This document shows positions 42,403 to 51,549 of a DNA stretch of 64,000 nucleotides, piece by piece. Under the pieces are notes generated by a model that worked only from the letters and a program-made list of their open reading frames with translations, was not told the origin of the DNA and made no database searches. Positions within the stretch are counted from its first letter, which is position 1. The number at the start of each line of letters is the position of its first letter. The translations under genes were made by a program, and so were the position numbers. This DNA comes from CALVGQ01 sp964368495 (GTDB lineage Bacteria; Bacillota_I; Bacilli_A; Erysipelotrichales; Erysipelotrichaceae): contig CAYJAJ010000003.1 in the NCBI GenBank assembly GCA_964368495.1, forward strand, positions 1 through 64,000, given 5' to 3'.

Positions 42403-42666
42403 ATGGAAATATTGAAAGTTTCGAGTAAATCAAATCCAAGTAGTGTTGCAGGTGCAATATATAATGCAGTCAAAGATGAACCAAAAATTGAGATTAACAT
42501 TGTAGGTGCAGGAGCATTGAATCAAGCGATCAAGGCAATTGCAATTGCACGAGGATTTTTAGCACCCATTGGAATTGAATGTGTATGTATTCCTGCATTT
42601 ATGGATGTGGAGATTGATGGGAAATTACGAACTGCCATCAAACTTATTGTTCAAAAACAAGAATAA
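42403..42666 (+). CDS. spoVS: Stage V sporulation protein S
   Basis: An 87-aa Alba-like protein nearly superimposable on Bacillus SpoVS: MEILKVSSKSNPSSVAGAIY, VGAGALNQAIKAIAIARGFL, and CIPAFMDVEIDGKLRTAIKL. It acts in spore coat and septum events and is widespread even in non-spore formers, where it may bind nucleic acid. ATG 42403 gives the conserved N-terminus; the in-frame ATG at 42382 lies in the hairpin loop. The ymdB-spoVS order is conserved. Confidence 0.94.
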   Translation: MEILKVSSKSNPSSVAGAIYNAVKDEPKIEINIVGAGALNQAIKAIAIARGFLAPIGIECVCIPAFMDVEIDGKLRTAIKLIVQKQE

Positions 42667-42699
42667 TGCTATAATAACTCCATAAAGGAGGCTAGTACA

Positions 42700-42873
42700 A
42701 TGCCAGTAAAAGTAGAAGTTGAAACTTGCATCGGTTGTGGTGCATGTGTGGGTGTCTGTCCCGTTACTGCTCTTGATTTAAATGCAGAGGGAAAAGCAGT
42801 TTGTGATGAAGGAATTTGCATCGATTGTGGAGCATGTGTAGGAACTTGCCCAGTATCGGCAATTAGTCAATAA
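42700..42873 (+). CDS. 2[4Fe-4S] ferredoxin
   Basis: A 57-aa protein beginning MPVKVEVETCIGCGACVGVC. It contains two clusters, CIGCGACVGVCP and CIDCGACVGTCP, the clostridial-type double cubane pattern. AAAGGAGGCTAGTAC is an ideal ribosome binding site, and TATAAT lies at 42669-42674. It is a likely electron carrier for the pyruvate:ferredoxin oxidoreductase encoded at 57.6 kb. Confidence 0.93.
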   Translation: MPVKVEVETCIGCGACVGVCPVTALDLNAEGKAVCDEGICIDCGACVGTCPVSAISQ

Positions 42874-42898
42874 AAAGATCGTTAACGGTCTTTTTTTA
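42873..42898 (+). terminator. Terminator of the ferredoxin gene
   Basis: AAAGATCGTTAACGGTCTTT is a near-perfect palindrome followed by TTTT. Confidence 0.82.
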
Positions 42899-43124
42899 AT
42901 TATGACTAGTTAATTAGGTTTTTTCATGCACAAAGTCAAGTTGAGAATATTTTATTTTAATTAATATTTCTTTATAATTCATTATTTAGTAAAAATAGAT
43001 TTTTTAAACTCCAGTGCGGAGTTCTTTATCTCTTGTTGAAAGTATTTTTATTTCGTTTTCTTAATTTACTTCTAGTGCAAAGTGTGCTGTTAGTGTAAAA
43101 TATAAAATGGAAATCGAGGTATTT

Positions 43125-44279
43125 ATGAAAATATCAAAAAATGAGTTTTTATTAGCAATTAGTTTCTTTCTTGTGTATTTTGCATTTTCTGTGCCGATGG
43201 GGTACATGCAAACATATTTAAATTACCTTGGATATGATGCAATGGAAAGAGGACTAATTTTTACAATAAGTGCAATAACAACAATTGTATTTCAATTTGT
43301 TGCAGGATTTTTATGTGATTATTTTAAGAGTGATAAAAAAGTATTCAATATTTTTATGATTTTAGCTACAATTACTGTTTACATCACATTCAGTTATACA
43401 AATGAAATGTTTTATCTTCATTTGCTTTTTGTTTCTCTAGTTAATGGCGTTTGTCGTAGTTTGTTTGTTATTCAAGATACATGGTGTTTGGAAACTGATG
43501 AAACGTGTAAGGCCCATTTTGGACCTTTGCGTTCTTTAGGGGCTATTGGGTGGATGGCTGGAACTACAGTAGTTTCAGTTTTAATATCTAATTATGGATA
43601 TGATATTTTAGGTCTTGCATTTTGTGTTATGTCAATAATTAATATCGTGTGTGCAATGCTTATGCAAGATGCAGTAAAAATAGAAAGTAATGTCAATGAA
43701 AAAATAAAACTGGGTGACTTAAAAATATTGTTTAAAAACAAAAAATATGTATTAGTCATATGCATCTTTTTGGTTATTAATATCATTGCCACTGCTGATC
43801 AATATACTGTTATTGACAAAATGATGATGCTTGGAGCAAGTGAAACCTTAGTAGGTCAACGTTGGACCATTCAGGCTTTTACTGAACTTCCATTATTTTT
43901 AGCAGGAGCATGGTTGATTAGAAGATTTGGTGATTATAAATTAATGGTGTTTGGTACAATGATTTTCATAGTGAAATTTATTGCTTATGCGCTTGCACCT
44001 ACACCCGAAATGATGATTGTGGCATGTTGCCTTCAAGGGTTGTCATATCCCCTAACAATGATTACTTCAAAAACTCTTGTGGATGAAAACACACCAAAAG
44101 AATTGCGAGCAAGTGGACAAACAGTAGCTAGCTCAATTTATGTAGGATTAGCGCTGTTAATTACGCCTATTTTTGCATCATTTTTGTCAGGTGCGGTTGG
44201 AATAGATACAACATTATTCATCTTTGCACTTAGTGGTTTGTTTTCACTGTATTTTGCATATTTGTATAAAAAAGTTTAG
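43125..44279 (+). CDS. Major facilitator superfamily transporter
   Basis: 384 aa, twelve hydrophobic helices, with the MFS mid-loop around residues 190-205. It opens MKISKNEFLLAISFFLVYFA and has AGFLCDYFKSDKK after helix 2 (motif A region), resembling the MFS_1-like/LacY-NucG group rather than drug exporters. ATG 43125 is chosen for its ATCGAGGTATTT site. The 250-base upstream gap contains AACTCC/GGAGTT around AGTGC (43008-43025), a small inverted repeat. The HAD phosphatase gene follows within ten bases, perhaps processing the transported compound. Confidence 0.8.
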   Translation: MKISKNEFLLAISFFLVYFAFSVPMGYMQTYLNYLGYDAMERGLIFTISAITTIVFQFVAGFLCDYFKSDKKVFNIFMILATITVYITFSYTNEMFYLHLLFVSLVNGVCRSLFVIQDTWCLETDETCKAHFGPLRSLGAIGWMAGTTVVSVLISNYGYDILGLAFCVMSIINIVCAMLMQDAVKIESNVNEKIKLGDLKILFKNKKYVLVICIFLVINIIATADQYTVIDKMMMLGASETLVGQRWTIQAFTELPLFLAGAWLIRRFGDYKLMVFGTMIFIVKFIAYALAPTPEMMIVACCLQGLSYPLTMITSKTLVDENTPKELRASGQTVASSIYVGLALLITPIFASFLSGAVGIDTTLFIFALSGLFSLYFAYLYKKV

Positions 44280-44289
44280 GAGATTGTAT

Positions 44290-45090
44290 ATGATAAAACT
44301 TGCCGTATTTGACATGGATGGAACACTATTAAGTGATGATAAAACTGTTTTAGCTTCAACAGTTAAAGCACTTAGAAAACTTAAGGAAAACAATATTGCA
44401 CTAGCTCTAGCTACAGGAAGACCCTTTTTTGGTGTAAGTAAAGAAATTATCGAAACTTGCCAAATTGACTATTTAATATGTTGCAATGGAAATGCTGCTT
44501 ATGATGCTTTTGGAAACGTACTTTATCAAACAAAAATACCAAATGAAACAATAGAACTGTTAACATGCGAAATGTCAAAGGATAACATTGCTTTATTTTT
44601 TGAATTTAAAGATGTTGCTTGTGCATACAGTAATTACGTTAAGTGCCATGAAAGATTTAATAGCATTTATAAAAACAATAACTTTTTAAAAGATGATACT
44701 CAAAATAAAAATTATCACAACAAGATACCTGCAATACAAGCCGCTTGCTATATGAGTGAAATACAGGCAAAGAAATATATTCAAACATTCTCAGATTATG
44801 ACTTTATACATTATGGAAGTGATGGTTATGATATTGTTAAAAAAGGAATCAGCAAAGTAACAGGGATAGAGGTAGTTTGTAAAGAAATAGCAATTAAGCT
44901 TGAAAATGTAATTGCCTTTGGAGATCATTTAAATGATTTACAAATGATCAAAAAATGCAAGATAGGTGTTGCTATGGGTAATGCGATTAATGAGATAAAA
45001 GATGTAGCTGATTTTATTACGAAGTCAAATAATGAAAACGCAATTGCAACAGCTTGTGAAAGTTTAGGATTGATATCAATTATAAAATAA
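44290..45090 (+). CDS. Cof-type HAD family hydrolase
   Basis: A 266-aa HAD IIB sugar-phosphate phosphatase. VFDMDGTLLSDDKTVLAST is motif I, LALATGRPFFGV motif II, KKGISKVTGIEVVCKE motif III (Lys), and VIAFGDHLNDLQMIKKCKIGVAMGNA motif IV. The cap domain lies between residues 85 and 185. ATG 44290 follows TTAGGAGATTGT. It is probably co-transcribed with the MFS transporter. Substrate unknown. Confidence 0.88.
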   Translation: MIKLAVFDMDGTLLSDDKTVLASTVKALRKLKENNIALALATGRPFFGVSKEIIETCQIDYLICCNGNAAYDAFGNVLYQTKIPNETIELLTCEMSKDNIALFFEFKDVACAYSNYVKCHERFNSIYKNNNFLKDDTQNKNYHNKIPAIQAACYMSEIQAKKYIQTFSDYDFIHYGSDGYDIVKKGISKVTGIEVVCKEIAIKLENVIAFGDHLNDLQMIKKCKIGVAMGNAINEIKDVADFITKSNNENAIATACESLGLISIIK

Positions 45091-45165
45091 TTCAAGATGT
45101 TACCTATAGAAATTATTATTATAAAGTGGTATACTTCAAAGTGCTTTAGTTAAGGAGAAACAATA

Positions 45166-46611
45166 ATGGCTAATAAAAAAAATTATCAATTACCTTCATT
45201 TAAGGATGCAAAAGTAAGAACAAGACAAAACGTGGAAATTCAAAGAGAATCTTTTGCTATTGAAGGGCATATAAAGAACATCGGATTAGGAAAAAAATAT
45301 TATTTGCGTACATATGGTTGTCAGGCAAATGAAAGAGATTCGGAAACAATAACTGGAATACTTAATTCATTAGGGTTTAGTCGTTGTACTAACGAAGAAG
45401 AGGCGGACTTAATTTTACTTAATACTTGTGCAATTCGAAAGAATGCAGAAGATAAAGTGCTTGGAGAATTAGGACTGTTAAAGCGACTTAAAAAAACAAA
45501 CCCAGACTTATTATTTGGGATTTGTGGATGCATGTCACAGGAAGAGGAAATAGTACGTACAATACTTCAAAAGTATACACATGTTGATTTAATTTTCGGA
45601 ACTCACAACATCCATCGATTACCAGTTTTACTCTATCAGGCAATGATTGCGAAAGAAAAAACGGTTGAAGTATATTCAAAAGAAGGTGAAGTGATTGAAA
45701 ACTTACCTGTTGAGCGATTTGGAAAACATAAAGCGTGGGTTAATATTATGTATGGCTGCGATAAATTTTGTACCTATTGTATCGTTCCATATACACGCGG
45801 TAAAGAACGAAGTCGCTTATTTGAGGATATTTTGGATGAAATAAAAGTTCTTAAAGAACAAAATTATAAAGAAGTAACTTTGCTTGGTCAAAATGTTAAT
45901 GCGTATGGCAAAGATATTTATAAAGATAAAGGATTGGCAGAACTTTTAGAAGCAGTAGCTCAGTTGAATATCGAACGTATTCGTTTTACTACCTCGCATC
46001 CTTATGACTTTGAAGAAGAGTTAGTCGATGTGATTGCAAAATATCCGAATATTATGCCATTTATGCACTTGCCAGTGCAATCTGGAAATAATGAAATACT
46101 GAAAATTATGGGGCGTCGTTATACTGTAGAAAAATTTAAGTCGATTTTTGATAAGTTCAAAAAAACGATTCCAAATTGTACATTTAGTACGGATATTATT
46201 GTAGGTTTCCCAAATGAAACAGAGGAACAATTTCAAGACACAATGGATTTATTAGATTATTGTCAGTTTGATAATGTGTTTTCATTTATATATAGTCCAC
46301 GTGAGGGAACCCCTGCAGCAAAAATGGAAGATAATGTTTTAAAAGAGGTAAAAGAAGAACGATTACAACGCTTAAATGCAAAAATTAATTATTATACAAA
46401 TTTAAGAAATCAAGTATGGATTAATAAAACAGTAAAAGTGTTAGTAGATGGACTTTCAAAGAAAAATGATCAGGTATACAGTGGTTATACAGAAGAATAT
46501 AAATTAGTTAATTTTACTGGTAAAAATGTTAAAGTTGCCGACATAGTAGAAGTAAAAATTAATAATGCAAAATCATGGACATTAGATGGAGAAATGATAG
46601 AAGTTGAATAA
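45166..46611 (+). CDS. miaB: tRNA-2-methylthio-N6-dimethylallyladenosine synthase
   Basis: Radical-SAM methylthiotransferase acting on A37 of tRNAs that read UNN codons. 481 aa: N-terminal UPF0004 domain with TYGCQANERDSE (first cluster Cys), LNTCAIRKNAE and GICGCMSQEE. The radical SAM core follows with YGCDKFCTYCIVPYTRGKE (CxxxCxxC), then a C-terminal TRAM domain (about residues 415-480). TAAGGAGAAACA is the ribosome binding site. mutS, which often follows, is not here. Confidence 0.95.
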   Translation: MANKKNYQLPSFKDAKVRTRQNVEIQRESFAIEGHIKNIGLGKKYYLRTYGCQANERDSETITGILNSLGFSRCTNEEEADLILLNTCAIRKNAEDKVLGELGLLKRLKKTNPDLLFGICGCMSQEEEIVRTILQKYTHVDLIFGTHNIHRLPVLLYQAMIAKEKTVEVYSKEGEVIENLPVERFGKHKAWVNIMYGCDKFCTYCIVPYTRGKERSRLFEDILDEIKVLKEQNYKEVTLLGQNVNAYGKDIYKDKGLAELLEAVAQLNIERIRFTTSHPYDFEEELVDVIAKYPNIMPFMHLPVQSGNNEILKIMGRRYTVEKFKSIFDKFKKTIPNCTFSTDIIVGFPNETEEQFQDTMDLLDYCQFDNVFSFIYSPREGTPAAKMEDNVLKEVKEERLQRLNAKINYYTNLRNQVWINKTVKVLVDGLSKKNDQVYSGYTEEYKLVNFTGKNVKVADIVEVKINNAKSWTLDGEMIEVE

Positions 46612-46626
46612 TTCAACTTCTTTTTC
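46599..46626 (+). terminator. Terminator of miaB overlapping its stop
   Basis: AGAAGTTGAA and TTCAACTTCT pair with the TAA stop as loop, followed by TTTT. Confidence 0.88.
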
Positions 46627-46682
46627 TGTATAAAAAGCCTACAGTTGTGATACCATAAGGTTAAATTAAATAGGAGAAGGTT

Positions 46683-49376
46683 ATGAAAAGCAAACAAATT
46701 TACTTAATATGTATTTTATTGATGAGTTTTATTAGTTATCCTGTGTTTGCACAAGATAGCCAATATGTTGTGAAGGACTTAATAAGTGATACAGTTGTAG
46801 CGACTGCAAGCACTATAAGTCAAGCAAATATAGTTTATGAAGAAAACAAACAGTTATATGAAGAATTGGCAATTTTACAAGATGAACGAATTATAGATGT
46901 TGAATATGGGATATTGTCTATACCAATTGATTCAGAAGGTTGCACATACAATTATGAATTTACAAACGATATCACAAAACAGGCAGGTTATGTGAATGGA
47001 TGTTATGGAAAAGATGCATTATTTTTGGGGATGAATGACTCAAAAACAAGTGTAAAGTTCATGATAAGCGGTGCAGTAGGTTGGGGAGATGCAGAAGATA
47101 TTACAATCATTCCTTATTCAAAGATAAATCAATTGACTAGTTATGTTGTGATTGATGAAAATTTGTATCATCAAGTTAAAACAGATTTAAATAGCGATAA
47201 ATATAATTCTTTAATTAATTTGGGGAATGCACCAGAGTATTTAGAAGAAAACAAAATTTATTTAAGTTATGATGGGCACTATTTTTATGATGAAGATCAA
47301 TTTAGAGAAATGAGTGATGATGCTAGAAGTAATACATTCACATCTTCAATAAATGAATATGATCCTTTTTTTAATTATTATCAGTATGTAACACATCGTA
47401 CAATAAGCAATGTAAGTGAAGATATGTTAAAAGAGTATCTAAGAGATGAACTTAAAATAAGTGAATCAATAAGCAATTACAACGATCAAAACAAAGATTC
47501 CATTCATGATGTTTTAACACAATCACAGTATTATAATTATGAAACATCATTTCATCAAAATCAAAATCGATTTGGGTCAAATGCATTGATGATGTTGGCT
47601 CTTTCCATGAATGAAAGTGCCACTGGAAGAAGTTCTTTAGCATATACAAGAAATAATTTGTTTGGTCACGCTGCTTATGATAGCGATGTAGAGAAAAATG
47701 CATCAAGATACTATAATGTATTTAATTCAGTTTATAGTCATGCAAAAAATTATATTTCTAAAAGTTATCTTAATCCAGATAAATTTCAATATCATGGTGG
47801 ATATTTTGGCGATAAAGCAAGTGGTATGAATGTAAGTTATGCATCAGATCCTTACTGGGGAGAGAAAGCCGCTCAACACTATTATCAACTTGATGAACAA
47901 TTCGCTTTTGCTGACTTAAACAGTGTTGCACTTGCCATTAAAACATCTAATAAAAATATATCAATCTTTGATGAAAACAATGAAGTTTTGTATCGAAGTG
48001 GAAACAATCCTTACATGAGTTTTGTGGTGCTGGATGAAACAGATGAAATGTTTAAGATTCAAATTGATCCGGTAATCTATGATGATTTCAATGATGAGGG
48101 AAGCTATGATTTTCAAAAAAATGTTGGATATATTTTTAAGGATGAAATCGATGTATTGTACAATGAAGACAAAATTAGTGAAAATGAATATATTACTGTT
48201 ACATTGGATGCAAATGGAGGTTATTTCTATAATGGAGAAGCTACTTTATCGTATCAAGTAAAAAAAGGTGATAAAATTAGTGTTGAAATACCACTAAAAG
48301 AAAACGCCATCTTCGATGACTGGAATGAAGAAGTTAGTTATGCTGAAAATAATAATACATATGTTGCGAATTATAAAGAAATAGAATCAATAAATATGCA
48401 CACTTTACCACCAACTATTTTAGAATACTATGACAGAATTGATTTAACAGGTGGTTCAATAGAGGTTGTTTATAAAAATAAAGAAACTGAGATAATTGAA
48501 TTAAATAGTTCGATGGTATCGGGATATATAGTGAATGAAGTTGGTTTTCAAGATGTTGTTGTGAGTTATGGTGGAGCTAAGACCTCTTATGTTCTTGAAG
48601 TTTCGATGGAATTAGAGGAAGAACGTCTGCTAATCCTTGATTTAATTAGTCAGGTTTTTGAAAATTTAAATAAAGAAGGCGAATTCATAGAGGAAGATTT
48701 TAATTTGCTAGAAAAATTAAATAGTCATTTCTTAAGTTATGGGGTACCCTACATGACGTTTAATGAAACTAGAGCGTTAGATGAAATTTTCTACAACGCA
48801 CTTAAAGATGATCTTCATACTGTTATATCAAAAAATGAGGTAAATCTTGCACTTAGTGGACTTTATCTACATGCAGACTACACTGAAGTTACAAAGGACA
48901 AATTTATCAAAGATACAATTCGTATAAGTTATGAGGATGCGAAGGGAAGTGAGCTTGTAAAAGATGTTTCCTCTGCTAACAATCTGGAAGTAGTACATTC
49001 TTTTAAACTAAATGGCAAGTACAATTTTGATGACTTAAGGTTAAATGATTATGTGTTAGTTTCACTTGATATTCCAGAAGGAATATCAAGCAATCAAATT
49101 ATACAAGTACTTCAAGAAAGTGATGGCCATGTCATAAAATTATCTACGATTCAAACTGAAAATAAACTTGTATTCAAGACAAATGAATTCTCAACTTTCA
49201 CAATTACGACAAGAAATTCTGTTAATGAATATAATTCAGAGGATGTTGTCGAAACAGTATATTTTGAAAATAATGGATTTAATATTTATGCTGTAATGAG
49301 CACTTTATTTATAGTGCTTGTTGTATCAATTTTATCAATTATTTTAATATTATATTCAAAGAAAAAGTTCAAATGA
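46683..49376 (+). CDS. Secreted, membrane-anchored modular glucosaminidase
   Basis: 897 aa. A signal peptide (MKSKQIYLICILLMSFISYP, cleavage near VFA-QD) leads to an N-terminal region of unknown fold, then a GH73-type N-acetylglucosaminidase domain (about 295-410) with catalytic-site MLALSMNESATGRSS (Glu311) and NNLFGHAAYDS. A Listeria-Bacteroides-type repeat follows (VTLDANGGYFYNGEATLSYQ, about 510-555), then a bacterial Ig-like domain (about 565-645), a charged helical region, and a C-terminal membrane helix with a KKKFK tail. It should trim peptidoglycan at the cell surface. There is no LPXTG motif. Confidence 0.83.
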   Translation: MKSKQIYLICILLMSFISYPVFAQDSQYVVKDLISDTVVATASTISQANIVYEENKQLYEELAILQDERIIDVEYGILSIPIDSEGCTYNYEFTNDITKQAGYVNGCYGKDALFLGMNDSKTSVKFMISGAVGWGDAEDITIIPYSKINQLTSYVVIDENLYHQVKTDLNSDKYNSLINLGNAPEYLEENKIYLSYDGHYFYDEDQFREMSDDARSNTFTSSINEYDPFFNYYQYVTHRTISNVSEDMLKEYLRDELKISESISNYNDQNKDSIHDVLTQSQYYNYETSFHQNQNRFGSNALMMLALSMNESATGRSSLAYTRNNLFGHAAYDSDVEKNASRYYNVFNSVYSHAKNYISKSYLNPDKFQYHGGYFGDKASGMNVSYASDPYWGEKAAQHYYQLDEQFAFADLNSVALAIKTSNKNISIFDENNEVLYRSGNNPYMSFVVLDETDEMFKIQIDPVIYDDFNDEGSYDFQKNVGYIFKDEIDVLYNEDKISENEYITVTLDANGGYFYNGEATLSYQVKKGDKISVEIPLKENAIFDDWNEEVSYAENNNTYVANYKEIESINMHTLPPTILEYYDRIDLTGGSIEVVYKNKETEIIELNSSMVSGYIVNEVGFQDVVVSYGGAKTSYVLEVSMELEEERLLILDLISQVFENLNKEGEFIEEDFNLLEKLNSHFLSYGVPYMTFNETRALDEIFYNALKDDLHTVISKNEVNLALSGLYLHADYTEVTKDKFIKDTIRISYEDAKGSELVKDVSSANNLEVVHSFKLNGKYNFDDLRLNDYVLVSLDIPEGISSNQIIQVLQESDGHVIKLSTIQTENKLVFKTNEFSTFTITTRNSVNEYNSEDVVETVYFENNGFNIYAVMSTLFIVLVVSILSIILILYSKKKFK

Positions 49377-49400
49377 TTAGATTCACAATCTTTTTACAAT

Positions 49401-49414
49401 TGAAAGCGATTTCA
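49401..49414. promoter_or_regulatory. CcpA (cre) site upstream of pflB
   Basis: TGAAAGCGATTTCA, flanked by AT and AA, fits the catabolite-responsive element pattern TGnAAnCGnTnnCA. It lies about 80 bases before the pflB start and upstream of the promoter candidate, a position compatible with activation by CcpA. Confidence 0.7.
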
Positions 49415-49426
49415 AATTTATTTGTG

Positions 49427-49468
49427 ATTATTTTACTTTCTTTTGTGCTTAAAATAAAGTAAAATAAT
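49427..49468. promoter_or_regulatory. Perfect 13-bp inverted repeat at the pflB promoter
   Basis: ATTATTTTACTTT (49427-49439) and AAAGTAAAATAAT (49456-49468) are exact reverse complements around a 16-base centre. A promoter candidate TTGTGC (49443-49448) and TAATAG (49465-49470) lies in and beside it, so the repeat covers the RNA polymerase site. It could be an operator for an anaerobic or redox regulator. Confidence 0.6.
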
Positions 49469-49491
49469 AGCGATAAATAAGGAGAATTAAA

Positions 49492-51549
49492 ATGAAAGAA
49501 ATCTATAAAGGATTTAATGATGGAGTTTGGTCAAAGGAAATAAATGTTCGTAATTTCATTCAAAAAAATTATACTCCATATGATGGAGATGAGTCATTTT
49601 TATGTGAACCTACAAAAGCTACTGTTGAATTATGGAATCAAGTAATGGATTTAACAATGCAAGAAAGAGAAGCTGGTGGGGTTCTTGATATGGATACCAA
49701 AGTTATCTCTACAATTACTTCACATGCTGCGGGGTATTTGAATAAAGATTTGGAAACAATTGTTGGATTTCAAACTGAGAAACCATTTAAAAGATCATTA
49801 CAACCATATGGTGGTATTCGCATGGCCGAAAAAGCTTGTAGTGATAATGGGTATGAGGTAGCACAAGAAATCAGTGATTTTTTCAGCGTTCATCGCAAAA
49901 CACATAATGCTGGTGTATTTGATGCCTATACTCCAGAAATGCGTGATTGTCGCTCAAGTCACATTATTACAGGATTACCAGACGCTTACGGTCGTGGACG
50001 TATTATTGGGGATTATCGCCGTGTTGCTTTATATGGTGTCGATCGTTTAATTGAAGATAAACAAGCTCAAAAAGATTCAACACGAACTATTATGTATTCG
50101 AATGTTATTCGTGAACGTGAAGAATTATCTGAACAAGTTCGTGCATTAAAAGATTTAAGAGAATTAGGAAAGATTTATGGCTTTGATATTTCAAAGCCTG
50201 CAAAAGATACAAAAGAAGCTATTCAATGGTTGTATTTTGGGTATCTAGCAGCTGTTAAAGAACAAAATGGTGCAGCAATGTCACTTGGTAGAACTTCTAC
50301 ATTTATTGATATTTATGCAGAAAGAGATTTACAAAATAATGTGTATACTGAAGAAGAGATTCAAGAATTTGTTGATCACTTTGTAATGAAATTACGCTTA
50401 ATTAAATTTGCACGTACCCCTGAATACAATGAATTATTCTCAGGAGATCCAACTTGGGTGACTGAGGTTCTAGGTGGTATCGGAATTGATGGGCGTCATT
50501 TAGTTACTAAAAGCTCATTCCGTTATTTACATACACTAAAAAATCTAGGAACTTCTCCTGAGCCAAATTTAACGGTTTTATGGAGTCCTCGCTTACCTAT
50601 GAATTTTAAACGCTTCTGTGCAAAAACATCAATTGAATCATCATCCATTCAATATGAAAATGATGATTTAATGAGAGTTAGTCATGGTGATGATTATGCT
50701 ATTGCATGCTGTGTTTCATCAATGATTTTAGGTAAAGAAATGCAATTTTTTGGAGCTCGTGCTAATTTAGCGAAATGCTTGTTATATGCCATCAATGGTG
50801 GTGTTGATGAAATTTCAAAAAAACAAGTAGGACCTCGTTATAAAGCAGTTACAGGTGACTACCTTGAGTATGATGATGTAATGGAAAAATATGAAGACAT
50901 GATGAAATGGTTAGCACGCGTTTATGTTAATACATTAAACATCATTCATTATATGCATGATAAATATTGTTATGAAAAATTACAAATGTCATTGCACGAT
51001 AAAAATGTAAAAAGATGGTTTGCTACAGGTATAGCAGGACTATCGGTAGTTGCAGATTCATTGTCAGCAATTAAATACGGTAAAGTAAAAGTTATTCGTG
51101 ATGAGGATGGAATTGTTGTTGATTATCAAATTGAAGGAGATTTCCCGAAATATGGTAATGATGATGATCGTGTTGATGATATCGCTAATGAAATTGTATC
51201 GATGTTTATGGCATACATTCGTGGTAACCACACTTATCGTGGAGGAATTCCTACAACTTCAATTTTAACAATTACATCGAATGTCGTTTATGGAAAAAAC
51301 ACTGGTTCAACACCTGATGGTAGAAAGTTTGGAGAACCATTTGCACCTGGTGCAAACCCAATGCATCGTCGTGATGAAAAAGGTGCGGTTGCATCATTAG
51401 CATCAGTTTCAAAATTACCGTTCTCTGATGCACAAGATGGTATTTCAAATACATTCTCAATCGTTCCTAATGCACTTGGAAAAGAAATAATTATGGGTTC
51501 AGAAATTGATGTTGATATGGATCTTGATGAGGTTGAAAATAACGAATGA
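49492..51549 (+). CDS. pflB: Pyruvate formate-lyase catalytic chain lacking the glycyl-radical domain
   Basis: Cleaves pyruvate with CoA to acetyl-CoA and formate. 685 aa that track PflB from the N-terminus: TPYDGDESFLC, SHAAGYLNK, RDCRSSHIITGLPDAYGRGR, PNLTVLWSPRLP, and the thiyl-radical pair at Cys406-Cys407 in DYAIACCVSSM. It ends after SIVPNALGKE with a short acidic tail (DVDMDLDEVENNE). The roughly 70 residues with the RVSGYA radical loop are absent; they are encoded separately at 51787. The stop overlaps the next start as ATGA, so the split is designed, not a frameshift. AAGGAGAATTAA is the ribosome binding site. Confidence 0.93.
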   Translation: MKEIYKGFNDGVWSKEINVRNFIQKNYTPYDGDESFLCEPTKATVELWNQVMDLTMQEREAGGVLDMDTKVISTITSHAAGYLNKDLETIVGFQTEKPFKRSLQPYGGIRMAEKACSDNGYEVAQEISDFFSVHRKTHNAGVFDAYTPEMRDCRSSHIITGLPDAYGRGRIIGDYRRVALYGVDRLIEDKQAQKDSTRTIMYSNVIREREELSEQVRALKDLRELGKIYGFDISKPAKDTKEAIQWLYFGYLAAVKEQNGAAMSLGRTSTFIDIYAERDLQNNVYTEEEIQEFVDHFVMKLRLIKFARTPEYNELFSGDPTWVTEVLGGIGIDGRHLVTKSSFRYLHTLKNLGTSPEPNLTVLWSPRLPMNFKRFCAKTSIESSSIQYENDDLMRVSHGDDYAIACCVSSMILGKEMQFFGARANLAKCLLYAINGGVDEISKKQVGPRYKAVTGDYLEYDDVMEKYEDMMKWLARVYVNTLNIIHYMHDKYCYEKLQMSLHDKNVKRWFATGIAGLSVVADSLSAIKYGKVKVIRDEDGIVVDYQIEGDFPKYGNDDDRVDDIANEIVSMFMAYIRGNHTYRGGIPTTSILTITSNVVYGKNTGSTPDGRKFGEPFAPGANPMHRRDEKGAVASLASVSKLPFSDAQDGISNTFSIVPNALGKEIIMGSEIDVDMDLDEVENNE

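Noticed and set aside
43008..43025. AACTCC-AGTGC-GGAGTT as a terminator or riboswitch part
   Set aside because: Only six base pairs, no T-run on either side and no adjoining gene end; kept only as a note on the MFS upstream region.
49377..49395. Terminator of the glucosaminidase gene (AGATT-CAC-AATCT then T)
   Set aside because: Five base pairs with a three-base loop, too weak to call with confidence.
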